Assembly (NCBI GenBank): GCA_002364005.1
Contig: DEXG01000008.1
Location: forward strand, 462 to 19,036
Length of the DNA stretch: 18,575 bases
From: Phycisphaerales bacterium UBA3190
Lineage (GTDB): Bacteria > Planctomycetota > Phycisphaerae > Phycisphaerales > UBA1924
Direction: 5' to 3'
Shown here: piece after piece, positions 6,849-13,460 of the stretch
How the letters are laid out: each line of letters begins with the position of its first letter
Numbering within the stretch: the stretch's first letter is position 1
The notes under the pieces: generated by a model
Database searches by the model: none
Seen by the model: the letters and a program-made list of their open reading frames with translations, nothing else
Told to the model about the DNA's origin: nothing
Made by a program: the position numbers and the translations under genes

Positions 6849-7247
6849 TTACGGCAGCTCGTTGTCAGATTCACCCTCATCGAATCTTGGAGGGCTTGGG
6901 TGTGACGGAGTGAGCATGCTGTAGCTGGTGAATGACATCCCAAACTTGGAATACTGCAACTCAATCGCTTCGAGTGTGTCTTGATTCAGAACTTCCGACT
7001 TCGGTACCGTCAGCGTGCCTTGCACGGGATCAGCGACAACCAAGTTCGTGACATCCTGCCGCTGCCCGTTCTTAAGCACCGCGGTTACCGCTCGAACTTT
7101 GTCGTGAGACGACAGATGAGCGATGCTGTACTGGCTGCCGTTCTCGGTAAACCGTGGCCCTTTGGCGGTGATGACCAGCAGCAAAGCAACCAGCACAAGC
7201 ATGAGCAGCAAGAGCGCGGTAATGATGAAGAGTGCGGTCTTCCACAT
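6849..7247 (-). CDS. Small inner-membrane protein of unknown function
   Basis: The 132-residue protein has one strong N-terminal membrane helix (residues about 5-28, rich in Leu, Val and Ile) and then a soluble domain of about 100 residues. The helix is preceded only by MWKTA and no signal-peptidase site is clear, so an anchored protein with its domain outside the cytoplasm is most likely. I do not recognise the family. The start at 7247 has GAAGGA about 11 bases upstream on the minus strand. Its base composition looks less GC-rich than the neighbours. It lies on the opposite strand inside a 682-bp segment bounded by two copies of the dehydratase 3' end, which suggests it arrived with an insertion or rearrangement. 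It could be a spurious ORF, but the clean start and membrane helix argue for a real gene. Confidence 0.6.
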   Translation of the reverse strand: MWKTALFIITALLLLMLVLVALLLVITAKGPRFTENGSQYSIAHLSSHDKVRAVTAVLKNGQRQDVTNLVVADPVQGTLTVPKSEVLNQDTLEAIELQYSKFGMSFTSYSMLTPSHPSPPRFDEGESDNELP

Positions 7248-7486
7248 GCCTCGTAAGTTCCTTCAATCGATTGTACATCGTCGCAGAATACCCGGCTCCC
7301 AAGCGCCCGGGATACCGGCAATGCTTGTGCATGAAGTGCCCAGGGTAGCCCCTGAAACAGGTGAAACTGAGCAATGTGTACCGCAATCGGCCGATGGAGA
7401 ATATGATCGCGTACACGCCCAAGCCGTTCTCGCGCGTTGGAGAATCCATGATGGGAAACGAAGAATCGACTATCACACAAACCAGC

Positions 7487-7555
7487 GTGCTCGAACAGTT
7501 CGCCCGCTTCATTCCCACGATGTGCAGCCCCGTGCGCCCGGTGTCGGCGGCATGA
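7487..7555 (+). pseudogene. Remnant of a second CapD-type gene 3' end
   Basis: An open frame here ends in VLEQFARFIPTMCSPVRPVSAA-like sequence that matches the last 22 residues of the intact dehydratase at 18 positions. DNA identity is 58 of 65 (6740-6804 against 7487-7551). The frame continues open upstream to an ATG at 7361, but the sequence before 7487 shows no resemblance to the dehydratase and no domain. Its TGA overlaps the ATG of the acetyltransferase as ATGA, which is the normal coupled arrangement of an operon. I infer that this is the original operon junction, or a paralogue's end, now cut off from its gene body. Confidence 0.72.
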
Positions 7556-8022
7556 GCGCGGGCACGGTCCAACTCCGCGAACCGATCGACTCAGACTTCG
7601 AGCTCATCTTCGCCATGCGCCAGGACCCCGTCGGCAACGCCATGTCGATGGTCTACCCGCTGTCGCGTGACAAGTTCGAGGTGCGATGGAACCGCACACC
7701 CGAGAGCCCGCACGAGGTGGCACGAATCATCCTGTTCGATGGGGTCGTGGTGGGCAAGATCGCCAGCTTCGTGGCCGAGGACGCGGTCTGTGTCGGCTAC
7801 CTGATCGCGCAGGATCACTGGGGCAAGGGCATCGCGACCCAAGCCCTGCGCATGTTTATTGATCTCTTCGAGCATCGCCCGCTCATCGCCCATGCCGCCA
7901 AGAGCAACATCGGCTCATGCCGCGTGCTTGAAAAGTGCGGCTTCGTCAAAGTCGACGAACGCGATTCACCCGAGACCGAACGCTACATGGCGTGCGTCGA
8001 GGTGATTTACGAGCTGCGATGA
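7552..8022 (+). CDS. GNAT-family N-acetyltransferase, RimJ/RimL-like
   Basis: The 156-residue protein should transfer an acetyl group from acetyl-CoA to an amine. Family marks are VQLREPIDSDFELIFAM at the N-terminus, the acetyl-CoA pyrophosphate loop DHWGKGIATQAL (Trp90-Gly91-Lys92-Gly93) and SNIGSCRVLEKCGF, which matches the usual N-x-x-S-x-x-V-L-E-K-x-G-F end motif. The ATG at 7552 was chosen because the domain starts right after it and it overlaps the upstream TGA as ATGA; the open frame continues upstream to 7123 without any domain. There is no clear SD, which fits translational coupling to a former upstream gene. Being placed behind a CapD-type enzyme suggests acetylation of an amino sugar, but RimJ-like protein acetylation is equally possible. 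Confidence 0.86.
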   Translation: MSAGTVQLREPIDSDFELIFAMRQDPVGNAMSMVYPLSRDKFEVRWNRTPESPHEVARIILFDGVVVGKIASFVAEDAVCVGYLIAQDHWGKGIATQALRMFIDLFEHRPLIAHAAKSNIGSCRVLEKCGFVKVDERDSPETERYMACVEVIYELR

Positions 8023-8028
8023 GCTGGC

Positions 8029-11000
8029 TCAGTCCAGCTCCCTGATCCGCGCATTGCGGAACTCCACCGTAAGCGGGTCCTGTCGCCCGCCCACATCATG
8101 CACCTGGAAGCCGATATGCCCCGACGCCGTCATCGCGTCGAAGATCTCCGCCGCAGGTACGCCGTTGATCCAGGTGCGAATGATCGGCCCATCGGCCACC
8201 ACACGGATGGTGTTCCACTCGCCGGGCCTGAACGCCCGCCGTGGCGATGGCGTGGTGTGCATCGGATGCAGCCACCCACGCCGGGCCTCGTCGTAGATGC
8301 CAGCCGTGTAGGCCCGCGCTGCCGGGTCGACCTCGATCTGGTAGCCGCGGAGCCCGCCGTTGCGATTGTCGAAGCCGTCGATCACATGCGATCGGATCTG
8401 CACGCCGCTGTTGAGCTCAGGGTGGACGCGGACCTCGTAGATGAGTTCGAAGTCGCTGTACTCTTTGACGGTGGTATAGAACGAGTTGCGTGAGTTGGGC
8501 ACGCTGGTGCCCGTGAGCACGCCGTCCTCCATGGTGTAGGGCGCGTGCCCGCCCCGCACGACCCAGTCGTCAGCGCTGGTGTCCTCGAAGAGGTTCACCC
8601 ACGATCCGGGTGTCGGTTCGTGCTCTTCCAGCTGCGCGATCCACGCGTTGCGATACCGCACCGGGCCCTCGGCCGCTGTCGCGTGGTCCTGCAAGACCAA
8701 CGCCCCGATCTGGAAATCAAGCCCCGCACCGGGCGCTTCGCCAAGCTGTTGCGATGAGCCCGTGGGATGCGGGATGGCGACATCGTCATGGATCAGCACC
8801 CCGTTCCAATAGACCGTCGCGCGGGCGTCGCTGGTCTTGTGGCCCTCGCCATCGAATCTGGGGGCCTTGAACCAGATGTCATACGCCTGCCACTGCCCCG
8901 GCCCATTGGAGGCGTTGTGGTCCGCGGCTTTGATGTTATAGAACGCCCCCGCCTCGTTCATCGCCGGCTGGGTATCGCCGCGCTTCGTGCCCAGCACCTG
9001 GATCTCGTACTTGCCCTGCAAATACACGCCCGAGTTGCCCGCCATCTGCCCGGCGCCGCCACGCGGTGAGAGCCATTCGATGTGAATGCGCGCATCGCCG
9101 AACGAGGTGGTCGATGTCAGATCGCCCGAGCCATCACCCACGGCGAGATAGTCAGACGCGTTGATGTGGTTGTCCTGCGTCATGTTCTGCCCGGGGAAGG
9201 GGCGGTTGGCATACCGCATCGCCGCGGCGCTGTTCTTGGCGATCAGCGTAACCGCGTTGGCGGGCGGGAGCACGCCCAGACCCACAGCATCGGTCTCGAT
9301 CGCGATGTCCCCGATGCTCGACGCTTCGGTGGCATCTTCGCGCGGGATCTGGTTGAGCGTGTACCACGCCTCGGTGGACCAGATGGGCTCACCCGATTTG
9401 TTCTCCAGATCCGCGACGATGTGGTAGACCCGCCCGGGCTCAAAGGCCCCCAGACGCAGCGTGACCGATCGCCCATCGCCATCGGCGTTGGCCTCGAAGA
9501 TCAGGTTCGGCCGCTCATCGATCTTCGGCCCGCCGTAGTGCGATGTGGGCGTGTACAGCCACGAGTCCACGCTGTAGTTGCGGATGTCGCTGAGCAGACG
9601 CCGATCCACCGGCTCGGTGAAGGTGATGCGGAACCCCTCGGGGGTTGCCTCCACACGCTGGTATTCAAAGACCGGCTTGCCGTTGGGCGTCAGCCGCTGC
9701 AACCCGAACTGCGTCCCCCGCCAGTTCCAGTTCCCGCCCGCGCCGATCCCCGCGACAATCAGCGACCCATCGGGTGCCCACGCCATGCGGTTCACGCCCG
9801 ACTCGAGCCCCTGCGTGAACCGGAACAGCGCGCCCTGCAACTGCCCGTTGACGCGTTCGAGGAACACCCGCCGCACGCCACCCGCGGTCAGCTCGCCCAC
9901 GAGCATCTGCCCCTTGAACGGCCCCTCCGTGATCGGCAGCGGCTGCGTCGGTGAGTTCACCACCTCGTTCTGAGGCAGCCACAACGCCGGCGGCGTCCGC
10001 GGCCGATCGCTGTACACGCTCGGGTGCCCGCCCTCCGGGAATCGCTCCTTGAGCATGGGCACGAAGTTCGTCCAGTTGTAATGCCCATAGAACCGCCCCG
10101 GGATGATCTCCGCGAGCGTCGACGAGGGCATCCAGGTGCCCTGGTTGTCGAGGTAGATCAGTGCCCCGTCGGGCGTGACACCCAGCCCGTTGGGCGTGCG
10201 CAGCCCGCCGGCGATGACATGGGCAGTGTCGGCCTCGAGGTCGATCTCGATGATCGAGCCCCGCATCGGGCCATTGGGCCCGGCGTTGTCCTGCATGCCC
10301 TCCCAGTTGGGCGGGGCCATGGCAGTCGAGAGCGCGGTGTAGAGCCTGCCATTGTGTTCAACAAGCCCCAGCGCGAACTGGTGGTAGTTCCACCCCTCCC
10401 AGCCCTGGGCCACCAGCTCATGGGTCTCGAAATACCCGTCGCCATCGACATCGCGCAGGCGTTCGACGCGTTTGCGATGGGCGACATACAGATCGCCATC
10501 GAACACACACAGCCCGGAGGGTTCGAAGACATCCGTGGCGATCTCTTCGACGCTGATGTCGCTCGGGTCGGCCGCGTCATAGTTGAGGATCGCGTAGAGC
10601 TTGTCGGGTTCCTTGGAGTCGATATCAGGCAGCGACCGGTCGTCACGCTGCAGCGGGTCAAAGGTCCCGATCACCAGACGCCCATCGGGCAGGAAGCACA
10701 TCGCCCCGACCTTGGGCTCGAAGCCCTCGGGGCGGATGGTGGAAAGATCCCAGCCCGGGTGCACAGCGTTGAGTGCCCGCCGATCACCCGGACGGTTCTG
10801 GCCGATGATCTGCTTGACACCCGGCGAGGTAACCCGCGTCAGGTCACGCTGCGTGCGGAGGTTTTTGCTCGTGATGACGGAGTAGTCCAGGTCATCGGGC
10901 CCGATCCATTCGAGCTTCAGCACGCTCGCGCCGCCGGCCTCGAAGTGATCGACACGCAGCGGGTGCGACCCACGCTCAAGGAAGACCCGTTCGCTGGTCT

Positions 11001-11367
11001 TGGGGATCGCCCCGTGCAGCCCGTCGTGGTCGATCAGGACCTCGCCATTGAGCGTGAGGCGGGAGCCGTCGTCGGAAGTAAGCATGAACGCGTACTCGCC
11101 CGGCTCATCAATGAGCAACTCGGCGGTCACATGGGTGACATACGGCAGCGGAATGCCGCCGAATTCATCGGTGTCGGCATCGATCGAATCGCGAAGCTCA
11201 TCGAGATTCGGCGTCTGGTCCGGCGCGATCTCGGGGATCTGCTGGAGATTCCCATCGACGGCATACACACGGAAGGTCACACCCGGATCGGTCTCCTGGG
11301 CCTGAGCGATCGCGGAATGCAGGGTGAGCGCGGCAATGACGACGGCGGCTTTACGAAACAGTTTCAT
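8029..11367 (-). CDS. Secreted PA14 / β-propeller dehydrogenase-like / double DUF1080 protein
   Basis: This 1112-residue protein starts with a signal peptide (MKLFRKAAVVIAALTLHSA, cleavage after AQA near residue 23). Domains in order: PA14 at about 30-170, a possible carbohydrate-binding module; a six-bladed propeller of the sorbosone/PQQ dehydrogenase-like type at about 204-590, with FLPDGRL, RDVDGDGYFE, TPNGLGVTPDG and WAPDGSL blades; a β-sandwich linker at about 595-690; and two DUF1080 domains (now called 3-keto-disaccharide hydrolase, LamG-like fold) at about 715-920 and 922-1112. I see only two cysteines and no CXXCH, so there is no attached cytochrome c, unlike many planctomycete relatives. 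A role in polysaccharide or keto-sugar breakdown outside the cytoplasm is inferred. The upstream ATG at 11430 is rejected because the signal peptide begins at 11367. It is divergent from comM and convergent with the acetyltransferase (6-bp gap). Confidence 0.88.
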   Translation of the reverse strand: MKLFRKAAVVIAALTLHSAIAQAQETDPGVTFRVYAVDGNLQQIPEIAPDQTPNLDELRDSIDADTDEFGGIPLPYVTHVTAELLIDEPGEYAFMLTSDDGSRLTLNGEVLIDHDGLHGAIPKTSERVFLERGSHPLRVDHFEAGGASVLKLEWIGPDDLDYSVITSKNLRTQRDLTRVTSPGVKQIIGQNRPGDRRALNAVHPGWDLSTIRPEGFEPKVGAMCFLPDGRLVIGTFDPLQRDDRSLPDIDSKEPDKLYAILNYDAADPSDISVEEIATDVFEPSGLCVFDGDLYVAHRKRVERLRDVDGDGYFETHELVAQGWEGWNYHQFALGLVEHNGRLYTALSTAMAPPNWEGMQDNAGPNGPMRGSIIEIDLEADTAHVIAGGLRTPNGLGVTPDGALIYLDNQGTWMPSSTLAEIIPGRFYGHYNWTNFVPMLKERFPEGGHPSVYSDRPRTPPALWLPQNEVVNSPTQPLPITEGPFKGQMLVGELTAGGVRRVFLERVNGQLQGALFRFTQGLESGVNRMAWAPDGSLIVAGIGAGGNWNWRGTQFGLQRLTPNGKPVFEYQRVEATPEGFRITFTEPVDRRLLSDIRNYSVDSWLYTPTSHYGGPKIDERPNLIFEANADGDGRSVTLRLGAFEPGRVYHIVADLENKSGEPIWSTEAWYTLNQIPREDATEASSIGDIAIETDAVGLGVLPPANAVTLIAKNSAAAMRYANRPFPGQNMTQDNHINASDYLAVGDGSGDLTSTTSFGDARIHIEWLSPRGGAGQMAGNSGVYLQGKYEIQVLGTKRGDTQPAMNEAGAFYNIKAADHNASNGPGQWQAYDIWFKAPRFDGEGHKTSDARATVYWNGVLIHDDVAIPHPTGSSQQLGEAPGAGLDFQIGALVLQDHATAAEGPVRYRNAWIAQLEEHEPTPGSWVNLFEDTSADDWVVRGGHAPYTMEDGVLTGTSVPNSRNSFYTTVKEYSDFELIYEVRVHPELNSGVQIRSHVIDGFDNRNGGLRGYQIEVDPAARAYTAGIYDEARRGWLHPMHTTPSPRRAFRPGEWNTIRVVADGPIIRTWINGVPAAEIFDAMTASGHIGFQVHDVGGRQDPLTVEFRNARIRELD

Positions 11368-11422
11368 GGACTGATGGTACCGGAAACACGCCTCGATGTG
11401 GTCGGAATCGCCCCGAAGATCA

Positions 11423-11460
11423 AAAACCAAACAAAGGGCCTTGACCCGTGTTTGGGTTTT
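11423..11460. promoter_or_regulatory. Dyad symmetric element over the comM promoter, possible operator
   Basis: AAAACCAAACA (11423-11433) pairs with TGTTTGGGTTTT (11449-11460) when reverse-complemented, with a one-base indel. The -35 box lies in the 15-bp centre and the right arm fills the promoter spacer. A regulator bound here could control comM, and possibly the divergent secreted protein gene. Confidence 0.45.
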
Positions 11461-11468
11461 GATATTCT
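11441..11468 (+). promoter_or_regulatory. σ70-type promoter of comM, apparently leaderless
   Basis: TTGACC (11441-11446) and TATTCT (11463-11468) are separated by 16 bp. The ATG begins at 11475, only six bases after the -10 box, so transcription starting at the usual distance would begin at or next to the A of the ATG. No Shine-Dalgarno site can fit. Confidence 0.68.
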
Positions 11469-11474
11469 GTCGCC

Positions 11475-13055
11475 ATGATACCCAAAGTTCGAAGCTTCTT
11501 ACTCCAGGGCATCGATGCCCAGCCAGTGGAAATTGAGGTCGACTTCGACGACACCCAGCTCCAGAAGGAGATCGTCGTCGGGCTCCCGGATGCGGCCGTC
11601 AAAGAATCACTCGAACGCGTCCGCTCGGCCATGGCCAACACCGGCTACCCCATGCCCGCGGGGCGCACACTCATCAACCTCGCCCCGGCCGATGTCAAAA
11701 AAGAAGGCCCCATGTACGACCTGCCCATCGCGGTGGGGGTGCTCTTGGCCAGCGCCGTGATTCACCCAGCTCGCACGCCCGCACGCCGGCCCGTGCACAT
11801 GGGCGGCGGCGAGCTGTCGTTCGACGATGAATCCACCGGGCTCGACCCTCGCCGGGCATTGATCGCGGGCGAGCTGGCCCTCGACGGACGCATCCGCCCG
11901 ATCCGAGGCGTGATCGCGATGGTCTCGCTGGCACGCGAGATGGGGCTCGACGCGGTCGTCGTTCCCGCGTCCAACGCCGCCGAGGCCTCGGTCGTCGAAG
12001 GCATCCGGGTCTTTGGCGTCTCGAGTTTGGCCCAAGTCGTTGGGCTGTTCAATGGCGAGCTGGATCTCGAACCACACCCGACCACCGATGTCGCCGCGAT
12101 GCTTCAACAGGCCAGCGCAAGCGTCGACTTTGCCGAGGTGAAGGGCCAGGAGTCCGTCAAGCGTGCACTGGTTGTCGCGGCCGCGGGCGGGCACAACATC
12201 GTGATGCTCGGACCGGCCGGGACGGGTAAAACCATGATGGCCAAGGCGCTGCCCGGCATCATGCCCACGATGACCCCCAAGCAGGCGATCGAGGTCACCC
12301 GGATCTACTCCTCAGCCGGCATGCTCGACAGCAAGCGGGGGCTGGTCACCAGCCGCCCGGTCCGCACGCCCCACCATACCGCCAGTTCGCCCGCCATCGT
12401 GGGTGGCGGGGTCATACCCCGGGCCGGTGAGATATCCCTGGCCCACCACGGGATCCTCTTCCTCGACGAGCTGCCCGAGTTCTCTCGCAATGTGCTCGAG
12501 ACCATGCGCCAGCCCATGGAAGACCATGTGGTCACCATCGCCCGATCCCACGGCACGGTCCAGTTCCCCGCGTCCTTCATGCTCGTGGCGGCCATGAACC
12601 CAACGCCCAAGGGCGATGTCGCCCCCGGCGAGGTCGGGCAACGCGAGATGCAGCGCTATCTCGCGCGACTAAGCGGGCCATTGCTCGATCGCATCGACCT
12701 GCATGTCGAAGCGCCCGCTGTGCCCTGGAGTGAGCTGAGCCAGAAGGCGACCGGGACCGATACCGCGACGATGCGAAATCAGGTCATCGCGGCACGCGAG
12801 CGGGCGATGCGTCGTCAGGGCGAGGTCATCAACGCACGCCTCAAGGGCAAGCAGCTCGACGAGTTCATGGCCCTGGAATCGTCGGCCAAAGCGCTGCTGG
12901 AGCAGGCCATGACCCAGCTCGGGCTCAGCGCCCGCGCTTACGACAAGATCCGACGCGTGGCATTGACGATCGCGGATATCGCCGGCAGCGAGACCGTCCG
13001 ACCCGAGCATGTGGGCGAAGCCGTGCAGTACCGCCTGCTCGATCGTCAACGCTGA
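11475..13055 (+). CDS. comM: ComM/YifB-like Mg-chelatase-type AAA+ ATPase
   Basis: ComM is a hexameric helicase that helps branch migration when incoming DNA is integrated during natural transformation; in species without known competence the role is less clear. The 526-residue protein has the N-terminal ChlI/Lon-like domain (VVGLPDAAVKESLERV near residue 34, APADVKKEGPMYDLP), Walker A GPAGTGKT at 246-253, HHTASSPAIVGGG, Walker B ILFLDELPEF with Asp331-Glu332, and GPLLDRIDLHVE with the C-terminal lid ending in ARAYDKIRRVALTIADI. One oddity is NPTPKG at 375-380, where most ComM proteins have NPCPCG and further cysteines. The start at 11475 agrees with the family N-terminus (IPKVRSFLLQGIDAQPVEIEV) and fits a leaderless transcript. 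Confidence 0.93.
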   Translation: MIPKVRSFLLQGIDAQPVEIEVDFDDTQLQKEIVVGLPDAAVKESLERVRSAMANTGYPMPAGRTLINLAPADVKKEGPMYDLPIAVGVLLASAVIHPARTPARRPVHMGGGELSFDDESTGLDPRRALIAGELALDGRIRPIRGVIAMVSLAREMGLDAVVVPASNAAEASVVEGIRVFGVSSLAQVVGLFNGELDLEPHPTTDVAAMLQQASASVDFAEVKGQESVKRALVVAAAGGHNIVMLGPAGTGKTMMAKALPGIMPTMTPKQAIEVTRIYSSAGMLDSKRGLVTSRPVRTPHHTASSPAIVGGGVIPRAGEISLAHHGILFLDELPEFSRNVLETMRQPMEDHVVTIARSHGTVQFPASFMLVAAMNPTPKGDVAPGEVGQREMQRYLARLSGPLLDRIDLHVEAPAVPWSELSQKATGTDTATMRNQVIAARERAMRRQGEVINARLKGKQLDEFMALESSAKALLEQAMTQLGLSARAYDKIRRVALTIADIAGSETVRPEHVGEAVQYRLLDRQR

Positions 13056-13070
13056 ATGCCATCCAGCTCA

Positions 13071-13084
13071 GTCGGCAGACCGAC
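13071..13084. terminator. Short hairpin after comM
   Basis: GTCGG-CAGA-CCGAC begins 15 bases after the comM stop codon, in the gap between comM and the convergent small ORF. The stem is only 5 bp with no T-run, so termination is only weakly supported. Confidence 0.25.
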
Positions 13085-13115
13085 AGTCCAATCAATAGGC
13101 CAATCGAGAGGCCGA

Positions 13116-13226
13116 TCAGCTAATGAAGATCGCGCCTGCGGCAATGATGATGCTCGCCCCGGGATCGGGGTTCTTCGCGTGGGTGTGTGCGATGCCTGTC
13201 TTGGGATGGTTGTTGTGGCTGTTCAT
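13116..13226 (-). CDS. Small ORF of 36 codons with strong ribosome binding site
   Basis: An ATG complementary to 13224-13226 opens a 36-residue frame ending in TGA at 13116-13118. The start is preceded by AAAGGAG (13234-13240, minus strand) with a seven-base spacer, the best Shine-Dalgarno site in the window. The peptide starts MNSHNNHP, has four histidines in its first 16 residues, and ends in the hydrophobic tail IIIAAGAIFIS. No family is recognised. A candidate promoter and overlapping dyad lie just upstream. It is convergent with comM and divergent from the peptidase gene. The plus strand carries an overlapping 88-codon frame without comparable signals. A small membrane-associated or metal-binding peptide is possible, but function is unknown. 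Confidence 0.55.
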   Translation of the reverse strand: MNSHNNHPKTGIAHTHAKNPDPGASIIIAAGAIFIS

Positions 13227-13233
13227 TGTTCAG

Positions 13234-13240
13234 CTCCTTT
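13234..13240 (-). promoter_or_regulatory. Strong Shine-Dalgarno site of the small ORF
   Basis: AAAGGAG on the minus strand, seven bases from the ATG at 13226. Such sites are rare in this window, where most genes have weak or no SD, so it is good evidence that the small frame is translated. Confidence 0.6.
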
Positions 13241-13259
13241 CGGTTGGCTGCGTATATGT

Positions 13260-13285
13260 GTTCAATTTAGAGTATAAATCTGAAC
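13260..13285. promoter_or_regulatory. AT-rich dyad overlapping the small-ORF promoter, operator-like
   Basis: GTTCAATTTA (13260-13269) and TAAATCTGAAC (13275-13285) are inverted copies with one extra base, around a 5-bp centre. The dyad covers the -10 box and most of the spacer of the candidate minus-strand promoter, the usual position of a repressor site. Confidence 0.5.
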
Positions 13286-13292
13286 AAATCAA
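13264..13292 (-). promoter_or_regulatory. Candidate σ70 promoter of the small ORF
   Basis: On the minus strand TTGATT (13292-13287) and TAAATT (13269-13264) are 17 bp apart. Each hexamer matches the consensus at four positions. Transcription would begin near 13257, leaving a leader of about 30 bases that contains the SD site. The region is a clear AT-rich island. Confidence 0.45.
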
Positions 13293-13339
13293 GCGCGTTC
13301 CTGGGGTTTCTTTTCGGTGCTGCCGTCGCAACAGCGTGT

Positions 13340-13364
13340 GGGGGGGCGAACCCCCCGTTCGGGG
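13340..13364. repeat. G/C-run hairpins that exclude each other
   Basis: GGGGGG-CGAA-CCCCCC (13341-13356) forms a perfect 6-bp stem, while CCCCG-TT-CGGGG (13353-13364) can form an alternative 5-bp stem using the same C residues. It lies 97 bp upstream of the peptidase start. It may be a repeat element or a transcript switch; no T-run is seen. Confidence 0.45.
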
Positions 13365-13460
13365 AGTTGTGGCGCGACGCAGCCGTTGAATTCTGATACC
13401 CTCTGGATCAATCACATCCCCGTTGGACCCATCCGTTCCCCGAACCCGGAGTGACCCCTC

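Noticed and set aside
7072..7572. 166-codon minus-strand frame overlapping the small membrane-protein gene
   Set aside because: Overlaps the better-supported 6849-7247 gene in another frame and crosses the dehydratase-tail duplication; composition is shadow-like.
9082..11478. Long plus-strand frames (9082-9954 and 10024-11478)
   Set aside because: Antisense shadows of the secreted multidomain gene; Arg/Pro/Gly-rich translations without domains, while the minus frame has a signal peptide and recognisable domains.
13123..13389. 88-codon plus-strand frame with a hydrophobic stretch
   Set aside because: Lacks an SD and promoter, and its C-terminus runs through the G/C hairpin repeat. The overlapping minus-strand 36-codon frame has much better expression signals.
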